Source of the DNA: Prevotella sp902465605
Lineage (GTDB): Bacteria; Bacteroidota; Bacteroidia; Bacteroidales; Bacteroidaceae
Direction: 5' to 3'
DNA length: 23,406 nt
Assembly (NCBI GenBank): GCA_902465605.1
Contig: CABQNT010000026.1
Span: 1-23,406, forward strand
Every line of letters begins with the position of its first letter. The first letter of the stretch is position 1. Positions 1-6,749 of the stretch are shown piece after piece. Position numbers and translations under genes: made by a program. A model generated the notes under the pieces. It had not been told where the DNA came from. It made no database searches and saw only the letters and a list, made by a program, of their open reading frames with translations.

Positions 1-193
1 AAGGTAATAGGGTATTTCTTTGGAATGGCTGTTGACAAGATAACTATCTAAATATAAAAGATTTTCAAAGATTCTACATAGAAACAGGGATAGAATCTCT
101 CCCTCCTGTCATCTTACAACCAAAACAATGGTCACAAATATGAATACAACCTATAAGTTCAATCAAGAAATGCAACCTTTGGAAATAATATAA

Positions 194-204
194 GGGGGGG
201 GGGG
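194..204 (+). repeat. Run of 11 G, possible slippage tract
   Basis: An uninterrupted run of 11 G residues lies about 143 bp upstream of the hydrolase start and about 63 bp upstream of its -7 box. Homopolymer G runs of this length are prone to polymerase slippage and are a known basis of phase variation when near promoters or inside genes. Here it is outside any recognisable reading frame, so an effect would have to be on transcription or on DNA spacing. The length could also be a sequencing error. Confidence 0.6.
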
Positions 205-267
205 CGAAAAAGATAGTGTATCATTAAAAAGAGGAGTAACAACTCCCCCTCCGACGGAAAGTTTTAG

Positions 268-275
268 TATCTTTG
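268..275 (+). promoter_or_regulatory. Putative -7 box for the hydrolase gene
   Basis: TATCTTTG matches the Bacteroidetes sigma-A -7 consensus TAnnTTTG and ends about 71 bp before the ATG. I do not see a clear TTTG -33 element at the normal spacing of about 20 bp. Confidence 0.45.
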
Positions 276-346
276 CCAACGTTTTATAACCTTCACGAAC
301 TAAACTGCTGCACAAACAAAGGGAAGCACTTGTCGCAACCCATTAA

Positions 347-1153
347 ATGATGAATATGAAAAAACTACTATTACTACTGGCGCTCACAGCGTGGATGACA
401 AGCACCGAAGCCCAAGAACCGTACACCACCGTTAGGAACATCAGATACGTTGCGGCCAACGACCCGTCGGTCTACCGCAAGGAACGCTGCAAACTGGACA
501 TGTATTACCCCCAGACGAAGAAAGGATTCAAAACCATCGTGTGGTTCCATGGCGGCGGATTGGAGGGCGGCGACCGTGACCTTCGCAACGAACTGAAGAA
601 CGCAGGGTTTGCCGTGGTGGCCGCTACCTACCGACTTTTTCCCCGAGCAAAGAACCCGGAATACACGCAAGACGCGGCTGCCGCGGTGGCATGGACGTTT
701 AAGCACATTGCCGAATATGGGGGCGATCCCAACCAAATCTATGTCGGAGGTCACTCGGCAGGCGGCTATCTCACCCTGATGCTGGCACTGGACAAGCGAT
801 ATCTTGAGGCCGAAGGCATCGATGCCGACCGCGTGAAAGGTTATTTTCCCGTGAGCGGACAGTGCGCCACGCACTACACCATTCGCAAAGAGCGCAAGAT
901 ATCGTTCACCCTGCCCATTGTAGACAACTATGCCCCACTCAACCATGCACGCAAACTAAACACCCAGCTGGTACTCATCACCGGTGACAGAAAGCTGGAA
1001 CAGATGTCCAGGTATGAGGAAAACCTGTATCTCAAATCGGTGCTCGAGGGCGTAGGCAACCCCTTCATCCCCATTCACGAGTTGAGCGGCTTCGACCATG
1101 GCAGCGTGCTGGTACCCGCTTGCGAGCTTATCAAGGGCTACATGCGCAAGTAA
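347..1153 (+). CDS. Secreted alpha/beta-hydrolase (esterase/lipase family)
   Basis: This 268-residue protein begins with a short basic stretch and a hydrophobic core ending near TEAQ, a Sec signal peptide, so it should act in the periplasm or outside the cell. The mature part has an HGGG oxyanion-hole motif near residue 68, the nucleophile elbow GHSAGG with Ser137, and a plausible Asp214 (TGDRK) and His251 (GFDHGS) completing the triad. These are hallmarks of the alpha/beta-hydrolase fold of carboxylesterase/BD-FAE type; the true substrate (acyl or acetyl ester on a glycan, for example) cannot be read from the sequence. Two adjacent ATG codons (347 and 350) and a third at 356 could all start translation; the signal peptide is intact from any. 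It stands alone, upstream of an IS remnant. Base composition is ordinary and GC-rich, like the core genes. Confidence 0.85.
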   Translation: MMNMKKLLLLLALTAWMTSTEAQEPYTTVRNIRYVAANDPSVYRKERCKLDMYYPQTKKGFKTIVWFHGGGLEGGDRDLRNELKNAGFAVVAATYRLFPRAKNPEYTQDAAAAVAWTFKHIAEYGGDPNQIYVGGHSAGGYLTLMLALDKRYLEAEGIDADRVKGYFPVSGQCATHYTIRKERKISFTLPIVDNYAPLNHARKLNTQLVLITGDRKLEQMSRYEENLYLKSVLEGVGNPFIPIHELSGFDHGSVLVPACELIKGYMRK

Positions 1154-1180
1154 ACAACACCGCAACCCGCTCGCTGAGCA

Positions 1181-1435
1181 TCAGATCAGTTTTTCCACAT
1201 GCTTCACGATTAGTACTCCCACCACCATGCGGGCGGACTTGTTGCCGGCACCGTTGTAACTGTTCCTCAGACGTTTGTTGTATTCCCTCTCTATCCTGTC
1301 CCAGGGAAAGTGGTCGGCCAGCTTGCCCCAACGGTTGGATTTGCTCAATCCCGAAAGTGACTCCTGAAATTCAAACAGGTCGTGACTGCGATTTTGTGAG
1401 TAGTATTTCACCTCGATTCTTGAATGTTTTAACAT
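1181..1435 (-). pseudogene. Truncated IS5/IS1182-like transposase, N-terminal fragment
   Basis: The 84-residue - strand frame reads like the amino end of a Bacteroidetes DDE transposase of the IS5/IS1182 type, with the pattern KLADHFPWDRIEREY followed by GAGNKSARMVVGVLIVKH, which in intact proteins leads into the DUF772 region. It stops at 1181 just after that motif, so the catalytic domain is missing. The break lies only 27 bp from the end of the hydrolase gene, which suggests the rest was deleted during rearrangement of this region. The ATG (1433-1435) directly follows a good promoter. Family assignment rests on remembered motif style only. Confidence 0.65.
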
Positions 1436-1436
1436 C

Positions 1437-1468
1437 CAAAGGTAGTTATTTTGGACGAATTGACCAAA
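1437..1468 (-). promoter_or_regulatory. Promoter of the IS transposase remnant
   Basis: Read on the - strand, TTTG (1465-1468) is followed after 20 bp by TACCTTTG (1437-1444), an excellent Bacteroidetes -33/-7 pair. It points toward the 3' end of the hydrolase and would make antisense RNA to it. About 45 bp around it closely match the region at 6411-6460. Confidence 0.65.
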
Positions 1469-1666
1469 CTTTACACAACATAAATAGTTAATTGTCAGAT
1501 AGTTATAGTTAATTCAGTAGACCCTAATTATAATCCGTCAAAATCTTAAGAGTACGTTTCTATTTCAAAAGACTATTAAAAGTCCTTATTTGTAAAATTG
1601 GGTCTTTATCAAATTCTTTCGTATTTATATTTGCCACAATTCCAAGTTTTTGCCGTCACTTAAAAT
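1469..1666. other. AT-rich gene-free stretch before the intron
   Basis: No gene is visible. The stretch contains the box GTAGACCC-CTAATTATAATC-like sequence at 1517-1535, whose last 12 bases recur at 5018-5029, and a + strand TATATTTG (1626-1633) that fits a -7 box but lacks a well-spaced -33. AT content is clearly higher than in the hydrolase and resembles that of the protease gene beyond the intron. Confidence 0.45.
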
Positions 1667-1703
1667 AAAAAGGAAAGTGTGTTAGGCACAACTTTCCTTT
1701 TTT
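1667..1703. terminator. Bidirectional Rho-independent terminator, intron target
   Basis: AAAAAGGAAAGT (1667-1678) pairs with ACTTTCCTTTTT (1691-1702); the stem extends by GTG/CAC around a small loop. It has a T-run on the + strand and, because the other arm starts with A-run and further A-rich DNA, a T-rich tail on the - strand too. The most likely original client is the - strand protease gene: if the intron is removed, the hairpin lies about 17 nt after that gene's stop codon. Confidence 0.75.
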
Positions 1704-2201
1704 GGTATGACAGGCATGTCATACATCTGTGGTGAAAGTCCACTCGGGGCGTAGTTGCCAACGAACCCCATAGCGACTTGCAAGTTTCAAGGGGCGACCC
1801 TTGGGAGAGAAGAAGCAATAGCGAATTCGTGGCCTGACGAACAGAAACCTAATACTAAGGCGTATCAAGCGGACAAGCTGGCTAAAGGCAGCGAAGTTCC
1901 AAAAGGCAACCGTAACCTTGATGCGTAAATTAGGCAGGTAAACGATGAAAGATGTATGTCTTATCCCGTGAGGCCTCGGCAGTCCTTAAGGATAGTAACA
2001 ACGAATGCCGAGGAGTCAGCAGAGGTCGAAGTAGCCGTTTTCGAGTAGAACAAGGTGAAGGACCGAATAATTTGTAACGTTAATCAAGAATGTATGTTCC
2101 GATGTTTTGCTGACGAGTGGCAACGGTCAAAACGTCAATGCGAGCGTCCACATAGAGCTAAGCACGCATACATCGGAAGCGGAAATTAAGAAAGACGGAA
2201 G

Positions 2202-3482
2202 ATGAAACTAATCGAACAGATACTTGCCAAGGACAATGTTCGTGAGGCTCTCAATGGAGTTGTGTCCAACAAGGGCGCCTCTGGGATAGACGGCATGAAA
2301 GTCGAGGAACTCCGCGACTACATGAACGCCAACTGGACGAGTATCCAGCAGTCAATCCTAGAGCGCAGGTACAAGCCAGCTCCCGTTCGGAGGGTTGAGA
2401 TACCTAAGCCCAACGGAGGAGTTCGCAAGCTGGGTATCCCGACCGTTGTCGACCGAACCCTTCAACAGTCTATTGCCCAAGTGCTCACGCCCATCTTCGA
2501 GGCCGAGTTCCAAGAGTGCAGCTACGGCTTCCGCCCCGGCAGGTGCTGCGAACAAGCCGTTCATAAGCTTTTGGAATACCTTAACGAGGGAGCGGAGTGG
2601 ATAGTTGACATAGACTTAGAGAAGTTCTTCGACAAAGTCCCTCAGGACAAACTGATGAGCTATGTTGGTCGCATTATCCATGACCCAGACACCGAAAGCT
2701 TGATACGCAAGTATCTGAAATCGGGCGTTCTGGAGAATGGTCTTTACGAAGCTACAGAACTTGGTACGCCCCAAGGCGGCAATCTGTCACCCTTGTTGAG
2801 CAATGTGATGCTCAACGAGCTTGATAAGGAACTCGTCAAAAGGTACTTGCGCTATGTCCGCTATGCGGACGACTGCGTTATAGCAGTGAGCAGCGAGGCA
2901 AGTGCCAAACGAGTGATGCACTCTGTCACCAAATGGATAGAGCGTGTTCTGGGGCTCAAGGTCAATGCCACTAAGACGCACGTCTGCCGACCGAGCAAAC
3001 TCAAGTACCTCGGTTTCGGGTTTTACAAATCCCCTCAGACCAAGCAGTGGACGGCAAGACCTCACGAGGCCTCCGTAGCGAAGTTAGTCAGAAAGCTGAA
3101 GAAATTATGCAAACGCTCCTGGAGCATATCCATGTCTGACCGCATCACTACGCTGAACTGGGTGATACGTGGATGGATAAACTACTATGCCATTGGTGCC
3201 ATGAAAAGCAAGATGGCAAAGATAGACGAACATCTGCGCACGATGTTACGTAAGGTGATATGGAAGCAATGGAAAACCCCTCAAAAGCGAGCATGGGGAC
3301 TACGCAAGCTTGGTATCTGCAACGACTTAGCCAAGCTCACCTCCTACATCGGAAACCGCTATGAATGGGTGGTGAGACGTACATGCGTGGTAAAAGCGAT
3401 ATCAAAAGATGTGCTTGCTCGAAGAGGACTTGTAAGTTGTTTGGACTACTACATGATTAGACACGCTTTGAAAACGAATTAA
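2202..3482 (+). CDS. ltrA: Group II intron reverse transcriptase/maturase
   Basis: This 426-residue protein is the intron-encoded protein that assists splicing and copies the intron into DNA. The amino end has the NKGASGIDGM and EIPKPNGGVRKLGIPTV blocks (RT0-RT2), then YGFRPGR, the DIDLEKFFD block, GTPQGGNLSPLLSN, and the catalytic YADD at residues 221-224. A maturase (X) domain follows with RGWINYY and WKQWKTP. There is no HNH endonuclease domain at the carboxyl end, as expected for classes C and D, which use single-stranded or replicating DNA targets. The stop codon (TAA ending 3482) directly abuts ribozyme domain V. No frameshift is seen. Confidence 0.95.
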   Translation: MKLIEQILAKDNVREALNGVVSNKGASGIDGMKVEELRDYMNANWTSIQQSILERRYKPAPVRRVEIPKPNGGVRKLGIPTVVDRTLQQSIAQVLTPIFEAEFQECSYGFRPGRCCEQAVHKLLEYLNEGAEWIVDIDLEKFFDKVPQDKLMSYVGRIIHDPDTESLIRKYLKSGVLENGLYEATELGTPQGGNLSPLLSNVMLNELDKELVKRYLRYVRYADDCVIAVSSEASAKRVMHSVTKWIERVLGLKVNATKTHVCRPSKLKYLGFGFYKSPQTKQWTARPHEASVAKLVRKLKKLCKRSWSISMSDRITTLNWVIRGWINYYAIGAMKSKMAKIDEHLRTMLRKVIWKQWKTPQKRAWGLRKLGICNDLAKLTSYIGNRYEWVVRRTCVVKAISKDVLARRGLVSCLDYYMIRHALKTN

Positions 3483-3571
3483 ACCGCCGTATGCCGAACG
3501 GCATGTACGGTGGTGTGAGAGGGAAGGAAACGAAAGTAAGTTAGAAAACTTTCGTTCCCAACCTACTCGAT
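3483..3571 (+). ncRNA. Group II intron ribozyme domains V and VI
   Basis: Domain V folds as ACCGCCGT pairing with ACGGTGGT, a TG or GT bulge, an upper ATGCC/GGCAT helix and a GAAC tetraloop (3483-3514); CGC at 3485-3488 fits the catalytic triad position. Domain VI follows: GGGAA and CGAAAGT on the left pair with ACTTTCGTTCCC (3548-3559) with an internal bulge, then AACCTACTCGAT leads to the 3' splice site. These foldings are drawn by eye from complementarity. Confidence 0.85.
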
Positions 3572-3586
3572 CATAAAGTATGTATT

Positions 3587-4876
3587 TTACTTGTTCCAAG
3601 TAATTGATGCCCCTAATGCGTTCAATGCTTTTTCTGCGCTAGAAAATGACAAATAATAAGTGGTTGTATTTCCTGAAGTTATAGTTACCATACCTTGAAG
3701 TTCTCCACATATTTTTTTTGTACTTTTATCGTAAATTACACCGCCGCTATCACCTTCTTTGGGTCTTCCACTAACAGATTGAACAGCCAACTTTGCATAT
3801 ACAACGTTTGATAGTGAGAATTTATATTTACCCGCAACTGTTTGAAGCGTAACTTCCCTTGTATTGTCTATTGTGTATACTTTGGCTTCTATCGCTTTTT
3901 TTGTTATACACCCTTCAAGTACAACATTTCTATTAACCAAGTTGTTATAAGAAATAATACTTGCAACTGTTGCCGTTTTTGTCCATTGAGCTACATTTGT
4001 TGGATAAAAATTATTATAATTAACTTTAATAAAAGCTGCTTCTGCTTTAGGCCCCCTAGTTGTAGCAACAGAAGTACCACAGGCTTTAGAGTTGGAATAT
4101 ACTGTAAGTCCATTTATAGGAACAACATGAGCTGCCGTTATAAAGCCATGTTCATTCCCTTTCATTGCTCGGAATCCAACAGAACCTGTAGCCGAGTACT
4201 CGGCTCCCGAAAGTGCAATCGCAGACCCTAAATGTATATTTGTCTTTGCCGTAGACCTTGTCAACAAATTGTCATTATCTATAGAATCAACGATAATGTA
4301 GCTCAAGTCTTTAACCTCATGCATTTCTTCAAAAATAACCATAGGAGAATCTATCACCTCTTTTTTGAATTTTTTTATAGCATAAGAAGACACATCTTCC
4401 AAAAAAACGACTATTCTATTCTTTTCAATGCTTATACCAACGGATACCCATTGTAAATTCTTTCGCTTATTTTCATCAGAAAAGTATATATCACTTATTT
4501 TTTCTTTTAAATCTCTTAGTTCTTGCAAGGAATATGAACATTCTTTGAATTTTAAATTATCATGCTTTCCAATACGTTGATAGACATCTTTTATTCCTTC
4601 TTTGTCCATTCCTTTAATAAGCACTATAAGGTTATCTTGTGAATCACTATAAGAACCGCCAAAATAATCTGGTGTATTTTCTTCTTGACTTCTTGTAAGC
4701 TTATAAGAAAAAGAGTTATATAACTCTTCACCCAATTCTACAGCTTGGTCATCTTTTATTTGCTGCACACGTGTTTGTTGCACATTGTTTGTATTAGAGG
4801 GAGACTCTGATGTGCATGAAGACAATATGGCCAAAGCCATTGTAAAAAGGACTCCTATAAAAAGATTATGTTTCAT
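3587..4876 (-). CDS. Lipoprotein trypsin-like serine protease with pro-region
   Basis: The 429-residue protein starts with a lipoprotein signal; the lipobox ILSSC puts the lipidated Cys at residue 21, so it should sit on a membrane, possibly at the cell surface. Residues about 50-170 resemble the pro-region of alpha-lytic/streptogrisin-type proteases (FGGSYSD followed by a repeat-like charged segment). The protease domain begins near residue 215 and shows TAAHV with His250 and KEGDSGG with Ser377, typical of the S1 family. The acid position normally filled by Asp appears as AEAAFI, with Glu279. The gene is much richer in AT than its neighbours, which suggests horizontal acquisition. It is followed by the group II intron instead of directly by its terminator. 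Its natural substrate is unknown. Confidence 0.8.
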   Translation of the reverse strand: MKHNLFIGVLFTMALAILSSCTSESPSNTNNVQQTRVQQIKDDQAVELGEELYNSFSYKLTRSQEENTPDYFGGSYSDSQDNLIVLIKGMDKEGIKDVYQRIGKHDNLKFKECSYSLQELRDLKEKISDIYFSDENKRKNLQWVSVGISIEKNRIVVFLEDVSSYAIKKFKKEVIDSPMVIFEEMHEVKDLSYIIVDSIDNDNLLTRSTAKTNIHLGSAIALSGAEYSATGSVGFRAMKGNEHGFITAAHVVPINGLTVYSNSKACGTSVATTRGPKAEAAFIKVNYNNFYPTNVAQWTKTATVASIISYNNLVNRNVVLEGCITKKAIEAKVYTIDNTREVTLQTVAGKYKFSLSNVVYAKLAVQSVSGRPKEGDSGGVIYDKSTKKICGELQGMVTITSGNTTTYYLSFSSAEKALNALGASITWNK

Positions 4877-4902
4877 AAGTAATAATATATGTATTATATA
4901 TG

Positions 4903-4910
4903 CAAATATA
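4903..4910 (-). promoter_or_regulatory. Putative -7 box of the protease gene
   Basis: The - strand reads TATATTTG, matching TAnnTTTG, and ends 26 bp before the ATG at 4876. A TTG (4926-4928) lies upstream but only 15 bp away, shorter than the usual 19-21, so the -33 element is weak. A weak -33 often means an activator or specialised sigma factor, but that is inference. Confidence 0.45.
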
Positions 4911-4934
4911 GCAAAAAAGTAAAACCAATCGTAA

Positions 4935-4946
4935 AAGGTTAACCTT
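4935..4946. promoter_or_regulatory. Perfect 12-bp palindrome upstream of the protease promoter
   Basis: AAGGTTAACCTT is its own reverse complement and sits about 25 bp upstream of the -7 box, overlapping the place where an activator bound near -40 would sit. It could be an operator for a dimeric regulator. A 12-bp palindrome in AT-rich DNA can also arise by chance. Confidence 0.3.
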
Positions 4947-4960
4947 AATTAGAATACTAT

Positions 4961-4999
4961 AACACAAGTTATTGTAGAATGTCATGTAACTTATGTGTT
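4961..4999. repeat. Imperfect inverted repeat in the tlpA-protease gap
   Basis: AACACAAGTTA (4961-4971) and TAACTTATGTGTT (4987-4999) are complementary apart from a 2-base insertion. It could form a hairpin in RNA leaving the tlpA gene or the small open frame, but it has no T-run, so I do not call it a terminator. Confidence 0.4.
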
Positions 5000-5008
5000 C
5001 TCACTAAG

Positions 5009-5126
5009 TAGGGTCTGCTAATTATAATCAGATATGCACCAATATAGCACATATCCAATTATAAAAAAGAAGAATATTATAGTGAGTCTTTTCATTTTGG
5101 GTTCTTTATATAGGTTCTGCTAATTA
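5009..5126. repeat. Two copies of a 16-bp box flanking 86 bp
   Basis: TAGGGTCTGCTAATTA (5009-5024) and TAGGTTCTGCTAATTA (5111-5126) differ at one base and lie in the same orientation. They bracket the small open frame 5018-5095, whose stop codon lies within the first box. The second copy ends 18 bp before the tlpA stop codon. The 12 bases CTAATTATAATC at 5018-5029 recur at 1524-1535, to the left of the intron. They may be ends or footprints of a mobile element carrying the protease. Confidence 0.5.
5018..5095 (-). CDS. Possible 25-residue membrane peptide
   Basis: A - strand frame of 25 codons starts at ATG 5093-5095 and ends with TAG. It has a basic start (MKRL), then about 15 hydrophobic and aromatic residues (TIIFFFFIIGYVLYW) and a polar end, as in a single-pass small membrane protein or the stub of a signal peptide. 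It lies between tlpA and the protease, on the same strand as both. The upstream sequence AACCCAAA is compatible with Bacteroidetes initiation, which does not need a strong Shine-Dalgarno. It is too short for recognition and could be chance in AT-rich DNA. Confidence 0.3.
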   Translation of the reverse strand: MKRLTIIFFFFIIGYVLYWCISDYN

Positions 5127-5144
5127 GTTGAAAAACGTCTGGCA

Positions 5145-6305
5145 CTAATCTTTGTCAGAGGTTATGATTTGGCCCAACTCCTGATAGAACGTCTCCACCT
5201 CGCCCAAATAAGTTTTCAATATCTTCCCATCGGGACCTATCAGCACCTTATAAGGATAGCCTTTCACCCTATATGCGGTCTCGACCTTCGCATCGGCGTC
5301 TCTCACCTGCGGCCACGGCAACTGGTATTTCTCCAAAGCCTGTTTCCATTTTTCGGCTTTGTCGTTGCAATCGATACCCACAAACTCAATGCGGTCGCCG
5401 TATTGGGCATAGCATTCTTTCATTTTGGGAAATCCCTTGATACACCATGTGCACCATGAGCCCCAGAAGTCCAGCAGCACATATTTACCCCGCAGGGAAC
5501 TGAGCGTGAGCGTATCGCCCTGCGGCGTGGGGAGGGAAAAATCGGGGGCCATCGCGCCTACTTTAGCCGTGTCGGCCACTTCTTTCCGAGCTTTCCTCAT
5601 CACGGCCATCCGCTCGAAGGCTTCCTGCCACATATCCAAATATCCTTTGAAACGACCGTTGCGCACTGCGGGACTAAGCTTCCGTATGACCGGAACCACA
5701 CGGTCCATATTCACGTCAAGCACCAAAGTCGCCGTGGCGTCCTCGTCGAGATGCTGTACGATGTACTCCTCGACCACAGGGTGCCTGCGCCGATTGATGT
5801 CACAGTTGGCGGCTTCGCGTATACTGTCGAGCCGAACGGCATTGTCACCGGCAGCCACTCCCGCCTCATACTCTTTTTCGGCGATGTCAAATTCCGTGTG
5901 GAAAGGCCTTCCCACGTCCGTCACTTTGGCGTACTGCTGATAGAATGCGCTGCCCGAAATGCGGACGCTATACTCGTCGATGAAATCTCCTTCTATGTTG
6001 ACAAATTCGTCGGGGACAAAGAAAAAGTACATGACCTTTTTGGGACTGGATTTCAACCGAAGACTCGCTTGGTAGGCCTTGTCTATATAAAGCGAAAAAT
6101 CAAAATGGCCGTTGTTGACGGGCGTAGCAAAATTGATGATTTTCTTGTCCGGATTTCGCTCTACATACTCCACGAGGATGGAGTCGTTTCCAACGTCGGT
6201 CAGTGCGCCGCTCATCGTAAAATTGCTCTGTGCCGAGGCCCCTGACGAAAACAGCCACGTTGCCACCGACAAAATAAAGAATTTCAATTTACATGCTCTT
6301 TTCAT
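5145..6305 (-). CDS. TlpA-like thiol:disulfide oxidoreductase with DUF4369 domain
   Basis: The 386-residue protein is exported: a basic start and hydrophobic segment ending ASAQ form a Sec signal. Residues about 20-130 match the DUF4369 beta-rich domain usual in Bacteroidetes periplasmic thioredoxins. A linker of helices follows, and from about residue 250 a thioredoxin/AhpC-TSA domain begins with GAMAPDFSLPTPQGD. The active site is WCTWC in a WGSWCTWCIKGFP context, with the cis-proline region near GYPYKVLI. Such proteins reduce or reshuffle disulfides of envelope proteins. I place the start at the internal ATG (6303-6305) since it gives a clean signal peptide; an upstream ATG at 6344 would add 13 residues that spoil it. 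Transcription probably begins at the strong promoter at 6427-6458, giving a leader of roughly 115 nt. Confidence 0.85.
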   Translation of the reverse strand: MKRACKLKFFILSVATWLFSSGASAQSNFTMSGALTDVGNDSILVEYVERNPDKKIINFATPVNNGHFDFSLYIDKAYQASLRLKSSPKKVMYFFFVPDEFVNIEGDFIDEYSVRISGSAFYQQYAKVTDVGRPFHTEFDIAEKEYEAGVAAGDNAVRLDSIREAANCDINRRRHPVVEEYIVQHLDEDATATLVLDVNMDRVVPVIRKLSPAVRNGRFKGYLDMWQEAFERMAVMRKARKEVADTAKVGAMAPDFSLPTPQGDTLTLSSLRGKYVLLDFWGSWCTWCIKGFPKMKECYAQYGDRIEFVGIDCNDKAEKWKQALEKYQLPWPQVRDADAKVETAYRVKGYPYKVLIGPDGKILKTYLGEVETFYQELGQIITSDKD

Positions 6306-6344
6306 CTTATTGGGATTTAAAGTTGTTTTCCAATGTTTCGGCAA

Positions 6345-6426
6345 GCAGCCTCATTCACGACAAAATTCGGTAAAATAGTTGATTTGTCAAAGTGTTTTCG
6401 TTCTGCTTCTTTCATGTTTTAACACC
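6345..6426 (-). pseudogene. Possible second relic of the IS 5' end (leader of tlpA)
   Basis: Just after the promoter, the - strand reads GTGTTAAAACATGAAAGA, very like the start of the transposase remnant at 1435 (ATGTTAAAACATTCAAGA). Translated from that GTG the first codons read VLKHERSRTK against MLKHSRIEVK, then a stop appears. This suggests the tlpA leader is a decayed copy of the 5' end of the same IS family. The match is short, and only the promoter and first codons are retained. Confidence 0.4.
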
Positions 6427-6458
6427 CAAAGGTAGTCACTTTTGGTGAATTACACCAA
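6427..6458 (-). promoter_or_regulatory. Promoter of the tlpA-like gene, IS-like
   Basis: On the - strand TTG (6456-6458) is followed after 21 bp by TACCTTTG (6427-6434), a strong Bacteroidetes -33/-7 pair. The region 6411-6460 matches 1421-1470 with few differences, so the two promoters probably share origin in one IS family. Confidence 0.65.
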
Positions 6459-6598
6459 TATTACGATATTTATATCAAAAAGATAGATTCAACTTCAAAA
6501 TGCTTCTCATCCCGCACGCGAGGGATGGCAAGTTGGGCCTCTTGCATAATGCACGCAACTTTCTGAAATCCAACACGTTGACAAAAATTCCAAAACCG

Positions 6599-6686
6599 CC
6601 TTTCAATAGCATGGAGATTGGAGGACAAAGGCATGGAGATTGGCGGGTAAAGTCAACGGGTTTAGCGGGTAAAGGCATGGAGATTG
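6599..6686 (-). repeat. Four 22-bp tandem repeat units (family copy A)
   Basis: Read on the - strand, four exact 22-base units follow each other (6665-6686, 6643-6664, 6621-6642, 6599-6620). Units 1, 3 and 4 begin CAATCTCCATGC; unit 2 begins TAAACCCGTTGAC. The first 17 bases of each follow a pattern like YAAWCYCCATGMCTTTR and the last five vary. The same unit with the same period occurs at 16781-16886 on the + strand. It lies between the divergent tlpA and holB promoters and shows no coding logic, as 22 is not a multiple of three. Confidence 0.8.
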
Positions 6687-6749
6687 AAATCCATCGCCCA
6701 TACGTTAGATGATGACGGAAGCGGAAGGGAGCAGAACATCTGATGGCAT

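Larger units (their letters stand above)
1..346. other. Gene-poor leader region before the hydrolase
   Basis: No convincing gene is visible. The + frame beginning at base 1 is open for 16 codons and stops with TAA at 49-51; this could be the tail of a gene that starts outside the window, but 16 residues are too few to recognise. An 8-bp inverted repeat AGATTCTA/TAGAATCT (69-76 and 91-98) could form a hairpin but has no T-run. A short hairpin GGAGT-AACA-ACTCC lies around 232-245. The region also holds the poly-G run and promoter box listed separately. Confidence 0.4.
1705..3571 (+). mobile_element. Group II intron with its own maturase, class C-like placement
   Basis: A self-splicing retroelement of about 1.87 kb. 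The 5' end is placed at GTATGACAGG (1705), similar to the GUGYG start consensus; ribozyme-like phrases follow, including GTGAAAGTCC near 1731 and GTCAGCAGAGGTCGAAGTAG near 2014. The maturase gene fills domain IV. Domains V and VI follow at 3483-3571, and the 3' end is placed after CCTACTCGAT (3562-3571). Insertion immediately after the T-run of a terminator hairpin is the known habit of bacterial class C introns. The ribozyme parts and the reading frame look intact, so the element may be active. Boundaries are uncertain by a few bases, and class C versus D cannot be decided by eye. Confidence 0.85.

Noticed and set aside
1..51. Tail of a gene beginning before the window
   Set aside because: Only 16 codons are visible; too short to support a call.
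1120..1491. A 123-residue + strand frame after the hydrolase
   Set aside because: It is opposite the transposase fragment, overlaps the hydrolase end in another frame and has no recognisable features.
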